In this document: positions 35,466-49,300 of the stretch, piece by piece
Layout: each line of letters starts with the position of its first letter
Position numbering within the stretch: the stretch's first letter is position 1
NCBI GenBank assembly: GCA_025642065.1
Contig: JAODUP010000030.1
Span: 631,501 to 695,500, forward strand
Direction: 5' to 3'
DNA: 64,000 nt
Source: Paralvinella palmiformis
Lineage: Eukaryota; Annelida; Polychaeta; Terebellida; Alvinellidae
Notes under the pieces: generated by a model
Database searches by the model: none
Seen by the model: only the letters and a program-made list of their open reading frames with translations
Told to the model about the DNA's origin: nothing
Position numbers and translations under genes: made by a program

Positions 35466-35767
35466 ATTGAACGCTGAAACACTCATTCAATCACAATAAT
35501 CAATGTCGATATCTATCCAGATCGAAACCAATTGCAATATCCAGAACTATGGTTATATATTCTATGATCGTTTAGACAAATGCCTCCCGAATTATAGAGA
35601 TATTGTCCACTTGTAAACAGCACAGAAATAGATGTTTTCAAGAGCTGTTTGGAGCTAGCCATTTTATAGCGCTCAACTCTGAACATATTCTTATTTATAT
35701 GCTTAAAATATTAATTGTTTTAACATGGCGAACATTAGCATAATTAAACACCCATACACACACACAC

Positions 35768-35824
<57 letters not shown>

Positions 35825-36194
35825 CTAATTGACATTAACTTTCTTTTTGTCTGACAAAATTTTACATCAAAATTATCTTTTTTACTAGACCTGGTACTAT
35901 ATGAATGTATTTCTTCTATTGTTATGAACATTTTTTTTTTGTAGATTAATTGACAGGTAACAAAAATATTTTTGTCTTTATAGATTATAATCAAGGTTTT
36001 TAATTTCACAGTATCAAAAAATTCAAACACATATATTGAACAAACAATGGATAGGTATGATCTAAATAATTAGCTTTGGCGAAATAAGGATTGCCTTCTT
36101 TTGTACTAACATGAAAGTATGTAATCGATACTTGTAAGTATTTTACTTTCTTACGTTCAGATTCTGAATACTTCCACGAATATTTGATGAATAC
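35466..36194. other. Intergenic DNA with an (AT)n microsatellite
   Basis: (CA)n/(AT)n at 35757-35819; nothing else recognised. Confidence 0.5.
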
Positions 36195-36341
36195 CTGTGA
36201 AAATATTTGCCCATAAACGTCCGTTAGTAATAAAGACACTGAAAGCAGCACGTACAAGACAAACTGGATACATCTTAGATACAACAAAGTTGACTGCACA
36301 TGATCACAGCCTTCTTCAAGAACTATGCAACGTTTTGCCAC

Positions 36342-36378
<37 letters not shown>

Positions 36379-36750
36379 GGAATATTGTCATATCCAGTTA
36401 TGTGGTGCCATTTGTGGCTGGGCTTAATGTTGCATTGAATAATATATAACACTGGTCTGGTGAGAGCTTTGAAGAAATCTTTGAGAAATCGAATAATACA
36501 ATTCGAGTCCCGTCAAGTGTTCAGATTATCTGCTGCTTAGACCCCTGTTTCAAGCTACAGCTAGTACATGGTGTGCGCCAAGTGGTAAGCCAGAAATGGA
36601 AACACGTGTACTATTGAAGGCTAGAGCAGTGTCGAAATTGGCACAGCGCTACCTAGGTGTTCCAGCAACTTCTGCACACGTGGAGCGCCTTTTCAGCATT
36701 GACAGTGAAATGTTTTCCCCAGATCGATGCCGGCTAATTATTTTCATAAT
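36195..36750 (+). pseudogene. hAT-family transposase relic
   Basis: Open stretch with RPLVIKTLKAARTRQTGYIL and LTAHDHSLLQELCNVL (36210-36340), broken by a (TA)n run at 36343-36376, then SFEEIFEKSNNTIRVPSSVQ and ICCLDPCFK (36460-36555), and finally KLAQRYLGVPATSAHVERLF and SPDRCRL (36636-36736), the hAT dimerisation region. Frameshifts and a stop show it is dead. Distinct from the relic at 14230. Confidence 0.75.
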
Positions 36751-37392
36751 AGTTGAAACAGGAATAATATTTTCTTGAAAGCATGGTTAGTAATAGAAAA
36801 TTAAAATACCCAAATACAGTTTAGACATTGCATTAAATTGCCACTTATTTAGTTGTTTATTTGTTGTTTGTCACAGTTTTAACTAAAACAATACAATATG
36901 TAAAGTAATGGGATCTAAATTTAGGATAAAATCAATAAAATAAAATGTGAAAATCTCTATTTAATATTTAAACTAGTGATTTAAATCTATTGATTTGTAT
37001 CAAACCGTAGATCTATAACATTGCTGAATCATTGCATGGTTATTAGCCAGGGTAATTAGGTAGGTATTGATTTGTGTACGAACTCGCATAGTTTAAGGTT
37101 TTGGGTATGAACTGATACAACCATGATAAAATCGAATAACGTGAAATTTTGTTTTATATTAATGATATATTTTTAAAAATATTTGATCACTATTATTCAC
37201 TTCCAGAAATCACTGACTTGTAAAGGGGACGAACGCGTATGAGTCGGATAGACTTGCCATGAAATGGTTTGGGGTACGGAATGATATTCTTCCGAATTGT
37301 CTAAATTGCCATGTGCTGTGGATGTATTTTTCTGTTGTTTTGATCAATACATTTATTATTTTTCGTGTTATTGTATTATCGGTAAATTAAAT
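36751..37392. promoter_or_regulatory. Upstream region of FARSB
   Basis: AT-rich DNA between the hAT relic and the FARSB start codon. The promoter and 5' UTR should lie here; no TATA box or CpG-rich patch stands out. Confidence 0.3.
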
Positions 37393-40300
37393 ATGCCTAC
37401 AGTTGGCCTTAATAGAGATATTCTTTTTGATGTGCTTGGTAGAACGTATAGTAAGTATGCCGAATAGCTCATTCGATCTACAGAATATGAAACGCTTGCA
37501 CTGTTCTCTGTTGCCGTTTTGTTATTATTTACTAACTTTCTAATTACAGTGTGATTGCATCATGCAATGATACATGTCATGTCATGTGTCATTGTGTATA
37601 ATGACATTATTCTAAAATGACACCGAATATGAAATAAATATTTTGTAAAGGAAATCCCGTTTACATCCTTACTTTGATTGAATTCGCCAAACTTAAGTTA
37701 AGCCTTAAGGTGACACTTCCGAATTCGTGAAAATAAAAAAATTCATTCTCAAATTCTGTATCATTCATTTATTGTCATTAGAAATAAAATCCATAAACCC
37801 CATTACTGGTATCATTGTTGATCAAAAACATTTGTTTGTTTGTTTACCTCCAGTTTTAATGTTAGATCTATTGATTCTATACCCTAAATTTTTTAAAGTC
37901 TGCACTCAACAAGCAATGGAAAGACTACATGACAACATGTACACGACTCCATACTATAGTATCTGCCCATAGACTATATAACAAGAAACTACAAAAGTAG
38001 TCAAGATCGGAATACCTGACAGACAATAGGCATTTATTTTGTATTCTGGTATCCTAATATGTCAGTGTGTGAAATGTATTTGGTCGACTATAAATAATGT
38101 TAACCGAATTCTGACAAAACAGCAGACTGGCATTCACCTATAGATCTATTAGCTTATTATAGGCTTTGCATCCTTCATAAACAACAAATGCAGTCTTTAA
38201 GTTTAACATAACTGTAACTAGACCTAGTAATATTAAATTAAAATTTAAATAACTCAAGATTTATTTTGTTGTTAACACTGATATTAATAATGGGTGTAGG
38301 TTAAAAGCACCTAGGTCAAAAGCCCCCACCTCTTATTTTGAAATAGGTCAAAAGCCCTCACATTCAGTTTAATATGAAATTGATTGTTATCAAGAAAAAG
38401 GTTTATTTGGTAAATAACATGATGGAAAATATGAAATTTAAAATTGATATGTTTTATTTATTTATAGTGTTATATTTTCTTTTGAAAAATACCTTTCAAT
38501 AATTACCGTCATGATTTAATGCTGAGCTTATTTCTATTGCTGGGAATAAATTGTCAGTACAAAAATTATGAGTTGTTGTATGACTGTGCCATATATCTAT
38601 GTATACTTTTAATATGCCATTATTAAAAATGTTGCCATATATCTGTGTACGTTTTATATGCCATTATTAAAAATATTATTCAAATATTTCTACAAAAATA
38701 ACATATCCAAATATATATGAGGGCTTTTGACTTAGGTGTTTTTGTTCTGGGGGCTTTTGACATAGAGGGCTTTTGACCAGAACCCGAGGCTGTGACAACA
38801 CAATCTAATAATGAGTTCCAGTCCTGAACCACTTGCTGGCTGATTGAGTTTTTTCTTATTTCGAGTTGACAGTGCCCCACGAATGACCTCTGGTTTGGTC
38901 ATTGAGTGCTCTGTTGAAGAATGCTCTTGGCTCAAGTCTCTATCCCATTCATGATCTTGTACACCTGTATCATGTCCCCTTGCTGTCTTCTAAACAAGAG
39001 TGATGGGAGCCTCAGGGCAACTACCCACTGTTCATAGGACATATGATTTGTCATTTTGGCATCTTCTCGGCTTCAGATCTGTTTTTGTACCGTGCATTCA
39101 GTATGACATTCAATATTTGATATACCGGTAATTGAAAATTATCTGGTAATATAACTATGACTGCGCCTTTAACTAGTCACAAAGACTAATAGACTAGTAT
39201 TATGGTTGGTGAACACAAATGTAGTCGCAAAGCTCCTGATAAGCATTAATGCTAGTGGGTCATTCCTCTAAATTTAATATTTACATAACATCATACATTT
39301 TAGCATTGCTCCAACAGAAGAAAAAAATCTGCTATGAATGTAATCTCATTCTGAATCAGTATCCCAGGTAAGGTTGTTATTTAAATAAATGACGACACTG
39401 TAAACTGTTCTTACAACATCTCATTTAATCACCATCTGAATAACAGTCATCAACTTCATCATCCATGTTGATGTCATCATCCATTCCTAGTGCATGAAGT
39501 ACATTCTGAAGTTGGCTTTTACTACTGGGTACTGTCTCCACCTCAACCTGTGCCTGAATATCAGATACCACTCCCACTGGCACTGTGCCAGGTTTGGGTT
39601 TATGAGTCATAACAGTTATTAAAACTGTTTATGACATGGCAATGTTGTAAACATGTTGTAAATACCTTTATACCACCATAAACTGTTGTAAAACTCTAGT
39701 CACAATTTTTTTAAACTTTCACTTTTGATTTATTGTGCTTACTGCCTTAGGATCAGTTTTGGATTATCATTATATCATAATTAATATATTTGTATATTAC
39801 AAACATGAATATAAAATAATATTGTATGTTGGTCTCTGGTATAGTATCACACCATCTGTGGCTTGGTTGTGTAGCTTAGCACACAAGGAATGGTGACTTG
39901 TCATTCTCTCTGCACGGGTGTTTGTTGGTGACCACATATCTTGCACTTAGCATGAACTTTACCATGCACTGTCACCCTAAGAAATTATTCCCAGATGGGA
40001 TGGACAGGTCTACCACCCTTGAATATGACTGGCTATTGTGCTATGCTATAAATGTATAATACACCAATATTTATGAAAAATATATACTTTTGGCAGTTTG
40101 TGACTGGTCTTAAAATGTATTACATTATGATTTGAGGTCTCTTTTCCCCATCTTATATCCCCTTTGGCTGTATTGAAGCCACCCATGAAACTAACCATGT
40201 GTAACTATTATTTAATGTGAAAGCTATAAGATGGATTAATAGAATCAGAGTAGCAGATACCTTGAGTTCTTGCCACATGGAGAATCATTAAGTGAGGTCA

Positions 40301-43300
40301 CTGGATGCATGGTCAGCCACAGATATAGTTCTATACTGAATCTATACCCCCTCCCCAATCTCTAGAAACAAATAGCAGACCAATCAGGTCAATTGAATTT
40401 GGCTACAAATAACACCAGTGTATGATTACCATAGTCTCATCATCATCATTGGTTTTTTTTCAAAAAATTAACCTTGATCAGTATTCTATGATCTATTCTA
40501 ACCAGCGGCTAAGGCTGAATGGCCTAAATTGTGCCGATGTGTCGTTAAACAACATTCATCCACCTAGATCAGGCTAAAGATAAGTGTTGGGGTGTCCCTA
40601 TTTATGTTGAATTTGCATTGAAGAAATAGAAAGGATATAAAAGGTTGTACATGTGATAAAAAAAGGTTGTACATTTTGGCATTGAAAGTTACAAATGATC
40701 CCCAAATATAGCATGATTTATTTTTCTTCCAATTTTATAGTTCCCATGTGTCAGCTTTGGAAGTAATTAATAGAGTGTTTGCTGTAATCATTTTCCTTTA
40801 ATGTGGTTTCTATGGTCATTCTTAGATGGCCTCATTTACCATTCCATTCAATTATACATGCTCACATATTTCAATTGTAATAATGTCTTCGTGATCACAT
40901 TGGTAATTAGTGCATCGGATTAAATAATCATGCCGGTTATCATGATTGAGTTTAGCTTTGAAAGACAACAGCAAAAACACACCTAATAAATTTGATTATT
41001 GTTTATATTTTCATTAATAAGGTTGAAAAACAATATTATTGTATTTTCCCCTAAATTATGCCAAATATACCTTCCCTTTTAGTCTGACCCGCGTATAAGT
41101 CGCACTCGATTTTGGTGTCAGCTTCAAAGTATAAATAGTGCGACCTATACCCGAATATATATGGACTGTCATTTATTAATTATCATTATGTCATGGCCTA
41201 CCTTTATTAATTATATCATGGCCTACCTTTTCTACTGGTTCTACTTAGCTTCCACTGTTTTCTCATTTGTCAAAACTTTTCTTGTTTCTAAATGACTGAC
41301 CCATCATATCAATAAGCCGAGTTGTTTTTTTGAATCTGAGCAGTCCTATTTCCTCTACAGGCTGATAGCTGGTGGTTCCAGAATAAAGACAAACATGTTA
41401 ACTAATGACAGGTGCCAAAATTGTTAAGACAGCATTTAATTTGAGCCCTGAAGGATTGATAGACTCAGCATCGTGGATGGTCATTAAGAGCATGAACTGA
41501 CATTGTCAGTGTTTAAAAAAAATCTCAGTTTAACATTGCCATCAAATGATGTCAGACTCTGAACTAGTTTATGTTAGCATTTTAGTGTATTTCTGATTGT
41601 TTTTTTTTGTTTTATATTGATGGCTAGAAGAGAAATATTTGTGATATTGATAACTTTATGGTTATCATATTTGTGATATTGATAACTTTATGGTTATCAT
41701 ATTTATGATATTGATAACTTTATGATTATCATACTTGTTTTCAGCTGATGAGGAATTCAATGATCTGTGCTTTGAATTTGGCCTCGAACTTGATGAAGTG
41801 GTTAGTGTATATATTTTGTCAGTCTATTTAGTGTTAAGGTATCATCATCATCCGTAACATTTTATAAAGTGAGATGCAGAATTTCTTGTTGATCCAGCTT
41901 TGTTTGGGTAACAATGTTAATATTTATGATATCTAGACATCAGAAAAAGAGATGATAACAAAGGAACAAGGTAGTGATAAAGCTGTAGGTGCCTCAGATA
42001 GTGTGATATACAAGATAGACGTACCAGCTAACAGGTGAGTGTTGGGTGTTGTTTATGTACATATTGGCCTGGTCTTGTATGTGCACATTGAGTATGTGCA
42101 TAATGAATTGTATATTTTGTATATTGTGCTTGTCTGAGGATACCCAAGATAGAGGCTTCGATTCCAGTAACTACTGGGCATATATATATACTGTTTTAAA
42201 ATTAGATCAACGAAGTCATTGGTTCTATATAAATGGGGTTGGGTGCATGATTTCAATTTTGATTCAGCAGATCTTGGGTCAGAATAGTTAAAACCGTCAA
42301 TAAAACTGTGAGTAAGACATTGTACAGAGCTGCCAACCATTATGATTTCTGCGGAATCATTATGATTTTCTGTTCTTCATTACGCCAATACTCTGAAAAC
42401 TATGATAAATCTGCCTTTTCCCGTAATAGTTTAATGTGGTGCAGTTCTGTCACTGTCTTAACCACACACTGTAACACACAGCTTGTATTTTGGGGGGTAT
42501 CCCTAGGCTGTAGCTTGTTCAGCACAGCTTCTGTGGTGATCATCACACAGCAGTTGCTCTAGACCGCATGGCTTGAAGGCCTTTGCCGAGCCAGCAAATC
42601 GGAATGGTACATTTTTTCCAGGAGAGCCCAGATTTTTGTGGGGGTGATGTCTTTTACCTATGTAGGAGATCCTCTCTTTCATATAATGTTTCCTGATACA
42701 GAGATAGCGAAAAAATATGGCAGTGGTCCAGGGCGGGACGTGTGGATTTTGTCTTCGGGAGAGTCAGTAGTCTTAAAACACTAGCCTGACCAGACTACTG
42801 CCATTTTGAGGCAAGATATGTGGTAGTCTCTAATTTGTTTTCCGTAGAATGATTTTCCATTGTTTTGGAGCTCTTCGTGGTGGAAACAAAGTATCATAGT
42901 TTAAAACACCCTCACCAATACTTCACCAACTGTCGCTAAAAAGCACTGTTCCTGATTGTAGGCTGGATTTTGAACCGATTTTATCATCTGATAGTTTCCT
43001 GATCTGAAATAATGCCAAAATATACTGCTGAAACCATTTCAGATATCATATTTATAAATATTTACTGAATATTAGAACCATGTTTGAAGGATGGGAGAGA
43101 TTTTGGTGAGCTGGTGATCTTGACTGGTAAAAGTCCATTTTGCATTATGATGGTCACGTGACTCAAATAATCTCTCCTGATTGGCCAGTTGTCTTTATTT
43201 ACAGTAAATAAAAGTGCATGGTCTTGTTTATATGGTGGATTCCTCTGTCCCTTTCATGTTTATTTGTTTGGTCACTGTGGGGTTTTTCTTCATTTTATGT

Positions 43301-45176
43301 TAATATTATGATAATAAATAATACTGCAATCCTTTGAAGATTTTAGTTTAGTGTAGAATATGTAGGGTAATCATGTACTGAAATATGGCTAAATGAAAAA
43401 AAGCAGTTGAACCTTTCATAAAAGAATTTTTGGTATCGATAAATTACATGGTTTTATGATGCATCGTGTCATGTGAGCCATAGGTCGCATTTCGCGAGAA
43501 AATGATTACTCTTTCCTATTTTCAAATGTTGGCAGCTATGCATTGTATTTAAAAGAAAGATTTTCCCTCATGTCCTTAACATTTTCTGTAATGACCTTGC
43601 TCTATAAAATATATAATTCTAGGTCTTAATGTATTAACCAAAATTCTTAATAAGTGTAGAACAAAGTGACCTATCAAGTATTCCCTTAGATAAGCAGGTG
43701 TCAGATGTGATGGTGGTTAGGTATCACTTTTATATAAAAAACAAGCATCCACAAAAATAGCATCTTGGTTTGAAATAGCGTAATAATTTTCACATCAAAC
43801 AATGTAATATACATGTATGTGTCTTGCCTTTGCCTGAGTTGTGTAAAGGTGACAAATGTGATATATATGAATTAAAATATTCATTTGGAAGCCTCTCTTC
43901 CAAAGTGGCAAGCAGGTTTCTTTTTTAACTTGCCCAAACTGAATGGAAGTAAACACCTGCAAGTGCAAGTAACAGACAAACAGATTGGATCTGCAGTAGT
44001 AAAATTACTTTATGACTTTTCATGAATACTTTTTATTTGCCAGTTCAGTGTTAAAACCATTATAACAATCTTATCTGCCATTGTTTTGTGTGTTAGAAAA
44101 AATATCAGCCAATCATAATAACCAATCTATATTGGTCATTGTAGACTCTCTAAATGTATATCACATAATTCACGAAATGAAGAAAATTTATAATTTAATA
44201 TTAAGCGTACCTTTGAAATATATTGTTAATTAATGTATTATTTGGTTTTCTAATAGGGGCTGTCATCTGGTAAATTAGACACTATAATGCAAAAACACAG
44301 GAAAAAACAGTCATTAAGAAACTAATAGAAAATGTAAAAACAGTTATTTCAAGGGTGATGTTTTTTTTTATAACTTGGGTGAAAAGGCTTTTAGAACGAC
44401 CACAAAACAGCAGCCTTGTATAACTTTTAAGAGGTTCATAAATTAAGATTTGGCATTCTGATTGCACAGTAGTTAAAGTACAGCACTGGAAACCTTCAAG
44501 TTGTGGGTTCAAATCCGGCTTATTCCTGCATTTGTGGGATTTATTTCCCTAGTCGGATACCTTTTAGCCATTTATTCTAAGTGTGGCTAGTGCTGAGGCT
44601 AGGTGTCATAAAATAGTCAACTCAGCGTAAAATCAAATTTGTTCACATCTCTGTGGACTAAGATGTTGTGTAATAAAGCATATTTGACAGAAAGTAACCA
44701 TTTTTTATTTATTTATCAGATATGATCTTCTCTGTGTGGAGGGTTTAACCAGAGGACTTCTGGTATTTCAAGAAAAGTAAGTGCTCCTTCTGCATAATAT
44801 TAAATGAATACATGTTCACTCATTAACATAACCTGTACTGGTAGTTCAGTAATGTGAGAACGAATAACCCGAACAGCCAATAAACACTAAATGAATCCTT
44901 ATTGTTGAGATTTGTTTTAGAGAAAAGTTATTTATGGAAAGATATTATTATTATTATTGTATAATACTGTAATACCACAACCCACATGCAACTAGTAGTA
45001 GAGAGAGATAGATTACAGTGGACATTGCCAGAGTGTTTTACATCCTCAGGACCATTAAGGGGTCTCTAATGTGCCACTTTCCTTTACTGAGATGCTAACA
45101 CCATTTAATATGGACTGCTACCCTGAAAGAAGAACATACTTCCTAGTGTTGCAAGTTGAAATATTAATATTTAAAT

Positions 45177-45229
<53 letters not shown>

Positions 45230-46297
45230 TATTATGAGAATTGTTTTACATGACTTAGCCAGCCATTGAACCAATGCATCTGGTGTTATTAAAACCATAA
45301 ATGGCATACACCTTAAGCCACTAGAGTTCAACAAAGAGGGGTCATATCTTGATATATATATATATATTATGAGCCCTCACTTTAATCAGGATCCATAGAG
45401 AGATAATTGTCAGTAAGATTAATGTTCTATCAAAAAAGATTGTAGTGCAAACCTAGAACCAGAAAAAGACATTTCTTCTCCTCATTAACCCCTCGGCTAG
45501 TAAAGTTTATCATCCACTAGGTCAACAAATCTCTTTTTAGACCAACAAATATTTTTCACCAATCTCGAGAGAAAATTGACTAGGTCATGGTAAATTGTGC
45601 CAGATAATTGGCCAATTAATCACACTCCCCAACCATGCATGGTCAAATGCAATTAATATTTGAAGTTGGGGCCTCTATGTGAAAAATAGCGATACCAAGT
45701 AGACACTTTATTAGCACAATTAGACACAGTTTTTGGTGCAGCTAAATTCAACAAGTGAATGAAGATAAAATATCTACACATGTCTCAGCCTCAAAAAGAC
45801 ACAATCCCATTGAGCTAGTATTTTGGACGAATAAATAGCTTGATGACACAATACACTAGTCTTGAGAGTCTGGGTTAATAATTTTTCCAGCCGTGCAACC
45901 CAAGTGCTTAAAGGACTTTTAAATTTCTCGTCATCATCCAACCTTTTACATGCTGATGTTGGTTTAAGGTAAGGTTTGTTCACCTAGTGTAGATAGGCCT
46001 GTACAATGGAAGATATTCCCTTAGTGCAGTTAGTAGCTGCAGAGTTCCAGGTGATGATATTTGGTCTTATTATCTCTGGGTTGTTTCCTGGTTCAGAAAA
46101 CATATAAATCTTATATCACATTTAATTATGGCTGAAGCTAAAGAACAAATTAATGAGTCATGCACTGGAGAAGCATGATCTACTCACAGGGGAGTACACT
46201 TTTTCTAGCAATAATCTACTGTGTTCTAACTCTATGATTGTGTATGACTCAGTCAGCCATTTAGCCATTAATTAGCCAGCCTGCAGCCCATAACGAT

Positions 46298-46336
<39 letters not shown>

Positions 46337-49300
46337 TGTATATGTACCATGATATATAATGATGATAATACATAATATATTTCTACTATAGGATGAAGAT
46401 GCCCAAGGTTAGGGCTGTCCAGTCACCATCAGGCTCCATAAACAAACTGATAATTAAGCCAGCTGTAAGTAGATATGGTGATGTTGAGAGATAGATTACC
46501 TTTAGCCGTCTACGAATTTCTAAACACAACAAGTTTTGTGTTTTGGATATCATTAGATTATAGATGATCAGTAATCAAGGAATTTCGTCATTTATATTTT
46601 TTATAGCCGTCTTGATTTGTACACTAAATAGTTTTTAAGTTTTCATAAAAGGAGAGTGAGAATATAGTTTTCTTCATCAATTTGATCACTTTCAAAAGCT
46701 AAGGTTTCCCTTTTTTAAATACACACAAGGTTTCCCTTTTTTAAATACACACAAATTGTTTTGAATATGGATACTATTGGCATGGAGTCCAACTTTACCT
46801 TGCTTGTGTCACAAAAAATATTGGTTTCCTGTAGCCAGAGAATTCTGGTTCCACGGACTTCAGCTAGAAGCTCATGTTTCTGGAAGATTCTGGTTCCATT
46901 AATTACATTCTGAAGCCATTAGCTTCATTAGCTACAGCTAGAGGATCACGGTTCTAATATCTACAGCCATAAGAGAATGTATTCACCGATAAACATTAGA
47001 TTTGTTATTTGGTAATTACTTCATCTGTTTCACTATCTCTGTTGTCTTGGTATCAAAAATAACACTAACATTTTTCATTTGTGGATGGTATCTATCAGTG
47101 AGTGGGTAAACCTTATCTGATAATAAGTGCAGTGAGTTGTGTCTGGAATGGATTGAATAAGTGGTTTCTGCCAATAAGTATGAGTTATTGGTGCTAGTGA
47201 GTGGCTAATGTTTATTCAGTGATTATATTTTTGCATATTAATTATAAGGTATTAATGTTTATTAAGTGATCTGCTGTATGTTTTCAGGTGGCTGAAGTTA
47301 GACCTTTTGCTGTCGCAGCCATTTTGAGAAACATGATCTTTACACAGGTAAGTAATCTATGACTCATCTGGATTAGTTTTCTTTGTTCTACAGAACCATA
47401 ACGTAGACTGTTGTTATTTAATATTACTTACAGGAATCATCACTACATATATACTCGTCGTAGTTCAGGCGATTTTTTTGGGGGGGTAAAGGAAGTTCTC
47501 AGAAGCACCTCGACTTATATGCACCTCATATTTCCTATCAGCTGAAGGAGTGATGTTTTGGGCCATTCTTAACACACAAAAACTTGATATTTAATAAAAC
47601 TGGTACAATAATTTGTAAATCAGTCTGGTCCTGTAAATCTCCCCAAACCTTAAATTTACAAATGAGTACCATGTTTCCTTTTTTTCTTCATCATGTGAAT
47701 ATTTGATAAAATTGTAAATTCATATTACACCTTATAAAATATAATAATAATTTAGTTATGCTAAATTTGTTTGAAATAATAATAATGTACTCTTGGCTAT
47801 CTTGTAACACAAATAAATATTTACAATTTCAGGAAAGATATCAGAGCTTTATTGACCTACAGGATAAATTGCATCAGAATATATGCAGGTAAGAAAGAAT
47901 TTTTTTTTCTAAATTACCATTGTACATAGAAAGCTTGCTAATTCAGAAAACTTAAAAAAATACTTTGATAACAGGCTTTTCTTTTAAATCATTATTGAAT
48001 TAGCAAATTTTTATAATGTATAATTACTGCCTTTGGAATGTATCATTTATGAACCCAGTGTGTTTTACCTACTTTTAGGGAGAGGTCTCTGGTTGCCATA
48101 GGGACTCATGATCTCGACACCCTGCAAGGTCCATTTATATATGATGCTAAGCCACCAAATGAGATCAAGTTCCAGGCGTTAAACCAGACCAAAGAATACA
48201 CAGCTGCAGAACTGATGGAGTTATACTCTGTAAGTCTGTGAGGGGTTATCATATCAGGAACACTCTTGATCTCTGTTAGACGGTAATAATATAGACTAGT
48301 GTATGGTTGAGGATGCCAAGGAAACACGGCCCACTTGGTACAGAATCAGGTGGCCACTTGTCTCACTAAAGTGTGACTGTGAAGTATGTTCAGGTTGTAT
48401 TGAGAAGAGTTGTACACATATTTATGCAATCATGACTGGATTTACAATAAGGAATCCAGCAAAGTTAATCTTATCAAAATCCAGCTTCTTTTTTGATGAT
48501 AAATAAAATTATTAAAATTTTAACAAATTACCTGTGTTTCTCGGGGGCCTCTGTGGTCTAGCTGGTAGTGCATTGGACCACAGATCGCTCACTACCAGCT
48601 GAGATCGAATTTCGGCATTGGCATATCTGAAGGTTGTTACATCTTTGACTTCGGTTCATTACCTTTGGAAGTCGCTTGGCTCACTTAGCCTAACGCATGC
48701 ACAAAAGTTGCTGTAAAACATCAATCATCGAATGTTTAATCAGCAATCCCCCCTTGATAATATGTTCCAAGTGTGTGTGATGAGTGCTGAGGGTGGGAAA
48801 TTTTGTTATTAGAACGGATAAGCTTACTTATGGACATATACAATCCTGAGTTGTACAATAAAGGTGCATTATCAAAAATAATCAGCAACCATTTCTCTGA
48901 ACTTATGTAGATTCAATAGATAATTGATGGCTTCGAACAATGGATCTGTTAATTTCTTCTGACCACTCTATCACTGTGTCATAACGACACATTATAGTTT
49001 GTACACTATCTGTATCAGGCTAAAAACACACACACACACAGAGAGAGAGAGAGAGTATTTAGTGGCTGAAGTTAACATCAATTATGCCGCTCTCACATAT
49101 TATATGGTAGGGTGCCTCCATGATCTAACTGGTAGTGTTTTGGGCTACGTATCAGCATGGGCATGTCTGAAGGATGTTTCATCTTTCACTTTGCCTCATT
49201 ATCTTAGGAGGTTGATTGAACCCCATTTAGTCTTCCTTGTGTACAACAGTGGCTGTAAGATATCAAAGAAACAAAACATAAAATACAGCCTATACTTATC

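Noticed and set aside
39425..39610. 61-residue minus-strand frame with an acidic end as a small gene
   Set aside because: No recognisable family, no splice partners or conserved context; lies in FARSB intron 1. Left as unrecognised.
45774..45983. 69-residue minus-strand frame as a gene
   Set aside because: No family features, isolated in a FARSB intron; probably chance or worn repeat.
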